Shown here: one piece after another, positions 44,141-50,315 of the stretch
How positions within the stretch are numbered: the stretch's first letter is position 1
Layout: each line of letters starts with the position of its first letter
From: Saccharopolyspora oryzae
GTDB lineage: Bacteria > Actinomycetota > Actinomycetes > Mycobacteriales > Pseudonocardiaceae
Direction: 5' to 3'
Assembly (NCBI RefSeq): GCF_027853915.1
Contig: NZ_JAQGLA010000053.1
Coordinates: 1 to 50,315, forward strand
Length of the DNA stretch: 50,315 bases
The notes under the pieces: model-generated
Told to the model about the DNA's origin: nothing
Database searches by the model: none
Seen by the model: only the letters and a program-made list of their open reading frames with translations
Made by a program: the position numbers and the translations under genes

Positions 44141-45174
44141 CACCCCCGGCCGAGGTACCGCCCGGAATCGACCTGCCCGCCCTGCAGAAGTTTTTCGACA
44201 CCCACGTCCCCGGCACCGCTGGGCAACTCGAGGTCCGGCCCATCACCGGTGGCAAGTCCAACCTCACCTACGCCATCACCGACGGAACCCATCGCTGGGT
44301 GCTGCGCCGGCCTCCGCTGGGCCCGTTGACTCCCACCGCCCACGACATGGCCCGGGAGTTCCGCGTCGTGGCCGCCCTCCAAGGCACCGGCGTCCCCGTC
44401 GCCGATGCGGTCGCCCTGTGCGAGGACCCCGGTGTCCTCGGCGCGCCCTTCGCAGTCGTGTCCTATGTGGATGGACGAACGCTGCAGGACGGGCACGAAG
44501 CCGAGCAGCTCACACGCGAAGACGCGCGGCGTTGTTCGCTCGCGCTCGTCGACACCCTGGCAGCCCTGCACGAAGTGCCCTTCACCGAGGTCGGACTGGC
44601 CGATTTCGGTCGGCCGGAGGGCTATTTGAACCGGCAGGTCCGCCGATGGCGAGCCCAGTGGGACCGAGTCGCCACCCGGTCGCTGAACGCACTGGAGGTG
44701 CTGCACGACGGGCTCCAGCAAGCCGTGCCCGACCAGTCGGGCGCCGCCGTCGTGCACGGCGACTACCGGATCGACAACACCATCCTCGACGCGCAGGACG
44801 TCGGGCGGATCGCCGCGATCGTCGACTGGGAGATGTCCACCATCGGGGACCCGCTGGCCGACCTCGGCTTGTTGCAGGTCTACTGGAATCCCGTCACCGA
44901 ACCCGTGCTGGGCGTCCGCCATGTGCCCAGCGCCAACTCCGGTTTTCTCTCCACCGCCGAGATCGCCGAGCGGTACGCCCACGCCAGCGGTCGCGACCTG
45001 TCCCAACTGCCGTTCTACCGCGCCCTGGGCTACTTCAAGATGGCCGTCATCGCCGAAGGCATCCACCAGCGCTACCTCGCCGGCCGCACCGTCGGCGACG
45101 GCTTCGACACCGTGGGACTCGCGGTCCCGCCGCTCGTGCAGGCCGGCCTCGACACCTTGGGAGCAGACAAATGA
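44137..45174 (+). CDS. APH-type kinase, hydroxyacyl-CoA kinase candidate
   Basis: 345-residue aminoglycoside-phosphotransferase-fold protein of the ACAD10/11 kinase type. Catalytic loop HGDYRIDNTIL and the metal-binding DWE of IVDWEMSTIGDPLADLG are intact; GGKSNLTY near the N-terminus is the nucleotide loop. TTG start at 44137, six bases after GGAGGG, overlaps the dehydrogenase stop. LvaA of the levulinate pathway has this fold and phosphorylates 4-hydroxyvaleryl-CoA. The same role on a larger 4-hydroxyacyl-CoA is inferred here. Confidence 0.85.
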   Translation: MTPPAEVPPGIDLPALQKFFDTHVPGTAGQLEVRPITGGKSNLTYAITDGTHRWVLRRPPLGPLTPTAHDMAREFRVVAALQGTGVPVADAVALCEDPGVLGAPFAVVSYVDGRTLQDGHEAEQLTREDARRCSLALVDTLAALHEVPFTEVGLADFGRPEGYLNRQVRRWRAQWDRVATRSLNALEVLHDGLQQAVPDQSGAAVVHGDYRIDNTILDAQDVGRIAAIVDWEMSTIGDPLADLGLLQVYWNPVTEPVLGVRHVPSANSGFLSTAEIAERYAHASGRDLSQLPFYRALGYFKMAVIAEGIHQRYLAGRTVGDGFDTVGLAVPPLVQAGLDTLGADK

Positions 45175-45911
45175 GCCGACGAACGGCGCTCGTCACCGGC
45201 GCTTCTCGCGGAATCGGCCTCGGCATCGCACAACGGCTGGCAGCAGCGGGATACGCCCTGACCCTGTCTGCTCGCAAGGAAGAACCGCTGCTGCACGCAG
45301 CGTCCGAACTCGCCGATGAGACCGGGACCGAGGTCGCACCGGTGGTCGGCAACCTGGCGACCGAGGACGATGTCCGGCAGCTCGCCGCCGCACACGAGGA
45401 GCGGTTCGGGGCCCTCGACCTGCTCGTGCTCAACGGCGGCGTGGGTTCGGCGGGCCCGGTCGCCGAGACGAAGATGAAGACCTACGACCTGGTGCTCAAC
45501 GTCAACCTGCGCGCGCAGTTCCTGCTCATCCAGCAGTGCCTGCCGATGCTGCGGAAAGCCGCGGCCGCGCATCCGTCGCACGGCGGCAAAATCGTGGCGC
45601 TGGCTTCGATCACCGGGGTCGCCGGTGAACCGGGCCTCGCAGCTTATGGCGCCAGCAAAGCCGGCCTGATCTCGCTGTGCGAAACGGTCACCCTGGAGGA
45701 ATCCGTGCACGGCGTCACCGCCACCGCCATCTCCCCAGGCTACGTCGACACCGACATGACCGAGTGGAAACGCGACGAGCTGGGCCAGGAATCGATGCTG
45801 AGCACCGCGGACGTGGCCGAACTCGTCCTCGCCATCACGCGCCTGTCCGCCCGTGCAGTGGTGCCCAACATGGTCCTGACCCGCGCCGGCGAGCAGATCT
45901 GGCGCGCATGA
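45171..45911 (+). CDS. SDR family oxidoreductase
   Basis: 246-residue SDR: TGASRGIG turn, NGGVG in the place of NNAG, Ser in LASITG, and YGASK. ARKEE after strand 2 with Arg suggests NADP(H). It overlaps the kinase stop by four bases. In a 3-oxoacyl-CoA pathway it could oxidise the hydroxyl left after the kinase/dehydrogenase step. Confidence 0.87.
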   Translation: MSRRTALVTGASRGIGLGIAQRLAAAGYALTLSARKEEPLLHAASELADETGTEVAPVVGNLATEDDVRQLAAAHEERFGALDLLVLNGGVGSAGPVAETKMKTYDLVLNVNLRAQFLLIQQCLPMLRKAAAAHPSHGGKIVALASITGVAGEPGLAAYGASKAGLISLCETVTLEESVHGVTATAISPGYVDTDMTEWKRDELGQESMLSTADVAELVLAITRLSARAVVPNMVLTRAGEQIWRA

Positions 45912-45936
45912 CGTCTCCCCAGGAGGAACAGCAGAC

Positions 45937-47118
45937 ATGAACAACGCCGTGATCGTGGACGCGCTCCGCACGCCATCGGGAAAGGGGAAGCCGGGCGGTG
46001 CCCTGTCCGGCATCCACCCCGCCGACCTCCTCTCGCACGTGCTGCGTGCGCTGCTCGAACGAAACGACTTGGACCCGGCGCTCGTCGACGACGTGATCGG
46101 CGGCTGCGTTGACCAGGCGGGCGAACAGGCCCTCAACATCACCCGGACCGCCGTGCTCGGCGCTGGCTTCCCCGAAACCGTTCCCGCTACCACCGTCGAC
46201 CGTCAATGCGGATCCAGCCAGCAGGCGGCGCACTTCGCCGCCCAGGGCATCATGGCCGGTGCTTACGACATCGCCATCGCCTGCGGTGTCGAGTCGATGA
46301 GCCGAGTGCCTATGGGCAGCACCACCCTTGGCAAGAACCCGCACGGCACCGCGATGGCCGCGCGGTTCCCCGACGGGCTCGTCAACCAGGGCATCTCGGC
46401 GGAGATCATCGCCGCGCACTGGGATCTCGATCGATCCACATTGGACGAATACGCGGCCCGATCACACACCCGAGCCGCGGAAACCGCCGCTGCAGGCGGT
46501 TTCGATGCCGAGACCGTCCCGGTCGACATCGGCGGGCCGCAAGCAGTCACGAAGGACGAAACGATCCGCGCGAGCACGACGGCCGAAGGACTCGCCGCAC
46601 TCAAACCGGCATTCACCGACCCGGAGCTCGGCGAGCGCTTTCCCGAGATCGACTGGCGCATCACCCCCGGTAACTCCTCCCCGCTGACCGACGGAGCCTC
46701 CGCCGTGCTCATCATGAGCGAAGCGAGCGCGAACGCCCTCGGCTTGCGCCCACTCGCCCGGTTCCACACCTTCGCGGTCACCGGCAGTGATCCCCTCCTC
46801 ATGCTGACCGGCGTCATCCCCGCCTCCCGGAGAGCCCTCGAACGTTCCGGACTTTCCCTCGACCAGATCGACGCCTACGAGGTCAACGAGGCGTTCGCCC
46901 CGGTCCCGCTGGTCTGGCAACGCGAACTGGACGCCGACCCGGCACGTCTGAACCCGCGCGGCGGCGCGATCGCCCTCGGACACCCCCTCGGCGCCTCCGG
47001 CACCCGCCTGCTGACCACCCTGGTGCACCACCTGCAAGCCACCGGAGGCCGCTACGGGCTGCAAACCATGTGCGAAGCCGGCGGTATGGCCAACGCCACC
47101 ATCATCGAACGCCTTTAA
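45937..47118 (+). CDS. Acetyl-CoA acyltransferase (thiolase)
   Basis: 393-residue degradative thiolase. The acyl-accepting Cys is in [11 protein letters not shown], His in GHPLGASG, and the second Cys in [15 protein letters not shown] precedes the ATG. It would cleave a 3-oxoacyl-CoA to a shortened acyl-CoA and acetyl- or propionyl-CoA, the natural end of the rightward pathway. Confidence 0.92.
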   Translation: MNNAVIVDALRTPSGKGKPGGALSGIHPADLLSHVLRALLERNDLDPALVDDVIGGCVDQAGEQALNITRTAVLGAGFPETVPATTVDRQCGSSQQAAHFAAQGIMAGAYDIAIACGVESMSRVPMGSTTLGKNPHGTAMAARFPDGLVNQGISAEIIAAHWDLDRSTLDEYAARSHTRAAETAAAGGFDAETVPVDIGGPQAVTKDETIRASTTAEGLAALKPAFTDPELGERFPEIDWRITPGNSSPLTDGASAVLIMSEASANALGLRPLARFHTFAVTGSDPLLMLTGVIPASRRALERSGLSLDQIDAYEVNEAFAPVPLVWQRELDADPARLNPRGGAIALGHPLGASGTRLLTTLVHHLQATGGRYGLQTMCEAGGMANATIIERL

Positions 47119-47134
47119 CAACCGGAGCCCCCGA

Positions 47135-47896
47135 ATGCACATCGCTGGAACCTCTGCCCTGATCACCGGTGGGGCCTCTGGGCTCGGTCTGGCAACCGCC
47201 CGGCGGTTGGCCGCCGCGGGCGTGATGGTCACCCTCCTCGACCTGCCGACGGCCACCGGAGAGGAAGCCGCCAATTCCATTGGAGACAAAGCGACTTTCG
47301 CTCCGGCCGACGTGACGAGTCCCGAACAAGTGGGTGCCGCAGTCGCGCTCGCGGCGGAACGAGGACCGCTTCGGATCGTCGTCAACTGCGCCGGGATCGG
47401 GAACCCCGGTCGCACCGTCGGCAAGAACGGCCCGCTGTCCTTGGAAAGCTTCCGCAAGGTCGTGGAGGTCAACCTCATCGGGACGTTCAACGTGATCCGC
47501 CTCGCCGCAGCACACATGGTCGACGGCGAACTCAGCGGGGAGGAACGCGGGGTGATCGTCAACACCGCATCGGTAGCGGCCTTCGACGGCCAGATCGGCC
47601 AAGCCTCCTACTCGGCTTCCAAAGGCGGAATCGTGGGAATGACACTGCCCATCGCACGTGATCTCGCCAACCGCCAGATCCGCGTGGTCACCATCGCCCC
47701 CGGCATGTTCGCAACGCCCATCCTCACCGGACTCTCCGACGACTCCCGACGTTCGCTCGAATCTCAGGTCCCCCACCCGTCCCGCCTCGGCGACCCCGAC
47801 GAGTACGCGGCGCTCGTCGAGCACATCGCAGCGAACCCCATGCTCAACGGCGAGGTCATCCGTCTCGACGGCGCGATCCGCATGTCTCCGCGCTGA
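47135..47896 (+). CDS. HSD10-like 3-hydroxyacyl-CoA dehydrogenase (SDR)
   Basis: 253-residue SDR of the type 2 3-hydroxyacyl-CoA dehydrogenase kind: TGGASGLG turn, DLPTATGEE for NAD, NCAGIG, Ser in [10 protein letters not shown], and YSASK. The insertion around [20 protein letters not shown] and the end [14 protein letters not shown] are typical of that group. Sixteen bases after the thiolase; last gene of the rightward operon. It would make the 3-oxoacyl-CoA for the thiolase. Confidence 0.9.
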   Translation: MHIAGTSALITGGASGLGLATARRLAAAGVMVTLLDLPTATGEEAANSIGDKATFAPADVTSPEQVGAAVALAAERGPLRIVVNCAGIGNPGRTVGKNGPLSLESFRKVVEVNLIGTFNVIRLAAAHMVDGELSGEERGVIVNTASVAAFDGQIGQASYSASKGGIVGMTLPIARDLANRQIRVVTIAPGMFATPILTGLSDDSRRSLESQVPHPSRLGDPDEYAALVEHIAANPMLNGEVIRLDGAIRMSPR

Positions 47897-48093
47897 CTCC
47901 GCGCCGAAGAAGCCTTGATCAATCTCGACACCGTTAGTGCCCCTGAGCCCGCAGATGGCCTCCGCTGCCTTCTTTCGGCGAGAGAACGGTCGGGCCAAGG
48001 TGTAGCGGCAGGCAAGTGGGGTGTCCCCGGGCTTCTGCCGTGCATCCGATCGCGCATGCCTTCGTGCAAGAACCAGGTCACCGCCCTGCGGTC

Positions 48094-48540
48094 ATGGAGC
48101 TCCCCTCGGATGCCTCGGCGATGGATCGCGTTTGCGCCGCATTCGCCGCTCATTTCGAGATGATCCTCAAGGAATCCGCCTACACCGCCGCCGCCATGCG
48201 CACCATGACCCAACTGCCCCCTGAGATCCGGACGCGGCAGTTGGATGGACAGCGCGCCCATGGCGAGATGTGGCGCAGCTTGATCACTGCAGCCGCTGAC
48301 GCAGGCGAGATCGACCCGGAGCTCGACCTGCGCGCCACCAGGATGCTCCTGCTGGGGGCTGTCAACTGGGCAGTGGAGTGGTGGAGCCCCCACCAGGGTT
48401 CCATTGAGGACATCACGGCGACGATTGAACGCTTCGTCCGCAACGCGCTGACCGACTCAGCTCGCAGGAAAGAGGGCAGCACGCCCACGATTCAACCACG
48501 AAGTGGCCTGATCCCGCAGTTCGCCGCTCCACCTGAGTAA
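48094..48540 (+). pseudogene. TetR regulator, C-terminal domain only
   Basis: About 148 codons match the ligand-binding domain of KstR2-like TetR proteins: AFAAHFEMILKESAYTAAAM, EIRTRQLDGQRAHGEMWRSL, and LLLGAVNWAVEWWSPHQGS. The N-terminal helix-turn-helix is missing; upstream sequence back to 47897 gives no DNA-binding domain in any frame. As it stands it cannot bind DNA. It may once have controlled the thiolase operon or the CoA-transferase locus nearby. Confidence 0.7.
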
Positions 48541-48643
48541 GAAGTGCAGGTCGACGGACATCCGCCCAGGCCAACGCCCTCGTTGAACTCGCTGGACGGT
48601 GCCGGTTACCCGTGCGACCGGCACCATCAGGAGAACCGCTGAA

Positions 48644-48785
48644 TCAGGAGGCGGTTTCGGTGGCGGGGCGCTTGTGCATCAGCCCGGCGCGGTCCGCCGT
48701 GCAAACGACCTCATCGCGCTGGTCGATCCCGTAGTGCCGGAACTGCACGATTCACAGGACGGCGATATCGAGCACCTCGCCGCGT
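48644..48785 (-). pseudogene. MaoC-like dehydratase C-terminal remnant
   Basis: On the minus strand GEVLDIAVL, an in-frame stop, then IVQFRHYGIDQRDEVVCTAD followed by RAGLMHKRPA resembles the last strands of MaoC/hot-dog enoyl-CoA hydratases. The catalytic first half is not seen. With a CoA-transferase remnant beside it, a lost CoA-linked pathway is plausible. The call is tentative. Confidence 0.4.
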
Positions 48786-48945
48786 CGACCGCACGAGCGA
48801 AGTCTCCACATCAATCGCGACCACGTGCGATCACCCAGCGCCGTCGTCAAACCCGATGGATCGACAATCAGGGCATTGAGTTTCAATTTCTGTTAAACAC
48901 TGTTTCCTCGATCGAGTCGGCCATCCCAGCGGAACGAGGTCACGG

Positions 48946-49190
48946 ATGCAGCACCAGCCTCTGAAGGGCATTCGAATCCTGGAGCTCGGGGCTGCATCTC
49001 CCTGCCCTACGCGCGGAAACCCCGATCATGGAAGCCGTCAGCACGGTGACCATCGATGCCGTGACCCAGTACTTCGACTCTGGGCAGAGCCCCACCCGGG
49101 AAACCCGGCACCCGCAGGCGCAGAACTTCTGCCTCCGGACCGCATCCGGCGCGTACCGAGTGGTGCAGTCGTCCTGGGTGGGAGGAATTC
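48946..49190 (+). pseudogene. CaiB/BaiF CoA-transferase with internal deletion
   Basis: MQHQPLKGIRILELG at the ATG (48946) is the N-terminus of class III CoA-transferases. About 20 codons later the sequence jumps, in another frame, to TQYFDSGQSPTRETRHPQAQ, which corresponds to the segment near residue 200 of the family, then breaks up again. So a large internal deletion joins two parts of one gene. The stretch 49191-49393 holds no gene. Confidence 0.6.
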
Positions 49191-49393
49191 ATCCCAGGAT
49201 AAATGCATCAGGGGATGAAAACTTCGGTTTGTGCGATCCCCGGCGAAGTGTGAGTCTTTGCATCACCGGCGGAACAGCCGGTACGGCAACACTTCGAGCC
49301 GATCACGGCTACTTCCGTTCGAGCTCACCGGTGTGGGTGCAGCTGAAAGCGTGAGCCGTTGGCACGGCCGCAGAACTCGTCAGGAGACAGAGC

Positions 49394-50299
49394 ATGGAAT
49401 CGGTGCGCTTCAAGAACCGGACCTGGGACGTGGCAGCAGACCTCCGATTCCCGGAAGGCTTCGACAAGACCGAGAAGTACCCGGCGATCATCTGCGCCCA
49501 CCCCATCAGCAGCTGCAAGGAGCAGACCGCCGGCAACATCTACGCCCAGCGGCTCACCGAGCTGGGCTACGTGACCCTCACCTTCGACGCCTCCCACCAG
49601 GGCGAGAGCGGCGGCGAACCCCGCTACCTCGAAGACCCCGCCACCCGGGTCGAGGATTTCCGGTGCGCGGTCGACTACCTGGTCAGCCTGGACCACATCG
49701 ACGCAGATCGCATCGGTGTGCTGGGAGTCTGCGGCGGCGGTGGCTACGCGACCAACGCCACCATGACCGACCACCGGATCAAGGCACTGGCCACTGTGGT
49801 CGGTGCCAACTACGGGCGGCTCGTGCGCGAAGGCGGCCTGGCCGCGCTCGAGGCCATCGGGCAGCAGCGGACCGCCGAAGCCCGCGGCACCGAGCCGGTG
49901 CTCACCACTTACTGCCCCAACTCCCCCGAAGAGCTGGAGCAGGCCGGGATCACCGACATCGATGTCGTCGAGGCCGTCGACTACTACCGCACTCCGCGGG
50001 CTCAGAGCCCTGGCTCGCCGAACAAGCTGCGCCTGTCCGGGCTCGAAGCCGCCTTCGGCTTCGACGCTTACCACTTGGCCGACAAGCTGCTGACCCAGCC
50101 GCTGCAGATCATCGTGGGCAGCGTGCCGGGCGCGTTCGGCTCCTACCGGGACGGATTCGAGCTCTTCGACAAGGCGCGCTCCGAGCACAAGGACATCTTC
50201 GTCGTCGAAGGCGCCAGCCACTACGACCTCTACGACCAGCCGGACGCCGTCGACCAGGCCTTCACCAAGCTGGAGCCCTTCTTCAAGGAAAACCTCTGA
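49394..50299 (+). CDS. Alpha/beta hydrolase with Cys nucleophile (YcjY/dienelactone-hydrolase-like)
   Basis: 301-residue alpha/beta hydrolase. The nucleophile elbow reads GVCGGGGY, with Cys in the place of Ser, as in dienelactone hydrolase and some YcjY-type proteins; FDASHQGESGGEPR is the loop after strand 4, and EGASHYDLYDQ carries the catalytic His. No signal peptide. AGGAGACAG stands before the ATG. It follows the remnant zone, and its stop lies 16 bases from the window end, so downstream partners are not visible. The substrate is unknown. Confidence 0.82.
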   Translation: MESVRFKNRTWDVAADLRFPEGFDKTEKYPAIICAHPISSCKEQTAGNIYAQRLTELGYVTLTFDASHQGESGGEPRYLEDPATRVEDFRCAVDYLVSLDHIDADRIGVLGVCGGGGYATNATMTDHRIKALATVVGANYGRLVREGGLAALEAIGQQRTAEARGTEPVLTTYCPNSPEELEQAGITDIDVVEAVDYYRTPRAQSPGSPNKLRLSGLEAAFGFDAYHLADKLLTQPLQIIVGSVPGAFGSYRDGFELFDKARSEHKDIFVVEGASHYDLYDQPDAVDQAFTKLEPFFKENL

Positions 50300-50315
50300 C
50301 GCAGCAGTCCGAAAC

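Noticed and set aside
1..50315. CRISPR arrays, insertion sequences, integrases or phage genes
   Set aside because: No regular spacer repeats and no transposase or integrase motif in any frame; mobile-element evidence is limited to tRNA-derived scars.

Overview
The window is high-GC DNA with GTG and TTG starts, strong GGAGG-type ribosome sites and several actinobacterial families (DUF1876, FHA, WS/DGAT, lipid-droplet-type protein, P450/3Fe-4S ferredoxin pairs). It looks like an actinomycete, probably Pseudonocardiaceae (Saccharopolyspora or Amycolatopsis relatives); that placement is inferred from gene style, not from a marker gene. No plasmid, phage structural, transposase or CRISPR sequence is visible. 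The layout is a chain of intact catabolic cassettes separated by stretches of broken gene pieces.

Region by region. (1) 1-1300: debris of three genes (DUF1876, universal stress protein, class III aminotransferase). (2) 1.3-11.4 kb: an amine/oxygenated-substrate regulon. A DAO-type flavoenzyme, an MBL hydrolase and a flavin monoamine oxidase are followed by a convergent TetR gene, then PhyH dioxygenase, RidA, an MFS transporter, a cupin, a zinc-type dehydrogenase and an SDR. Two nearly identical palindromes, one before each operon, suggest that one TetR controls both. (3) 11.4-16.8 kb: remnants of a lipase maturation factor and an amine oxidase, then three lipid-storage genes (lipid-droplet-type protein, patatin, WS/DGAT). 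(4) 16.9-17.8 kb: an FHA protein and a tRNA-Leu 3' remnant with a terminator. (5) 18.2-26.5 kb: an aromatic-degradation cassette (XRE and GntR regulators, ACMSD-type decarboxylase, flavin ring hydroxylase, FAH-family hydrolase, extradiol dioxygenase, acetoacetyl-CoA synthetase), bracketed by tRNA-Leu 3' remnants. (6) 26.5-29.0 kb: a scrapyard with two tRNA-Pro-derived sites, terminators, short direct repeats, a frameshifted HisD-family gene and a split unknown gene.

(7) 29.0-47.9 kb: the most interesting part, a roughly 19 kb divergent catabolic cluster around a TetR gene at 36 kb. Leftward are a protein with a phosphohistidine swivel domain, a P450, an aldehyde dehydrogenase and three SDRs. 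Rightward are an acyl-CoA synthetase, a histidine phosphatase, an unknown HTH-like protein, a PPDK-like enzyme that lacks its pyruvate/PEP barrel, a 3Fe-4S ferredoxin, a ferredoxin reductase, an ACAD10/11-type acyl-CoA dehydrogenase, an APH-type kinase, an SDR, a thiolase and an HSD10-like SDR. A reasonable reading is P450 hydroxylation, oxidation to an acid, CoA activation, phosphorylation of a hydroxyl group, phosphate elimination and thiolytic cleavage. The substrate is unknown. (8) 47.9-50.3 kb: truncated TetR, MaoC and CaiB remnants, then an intact alpha/beta hydrolase with a Cys nucleophile.
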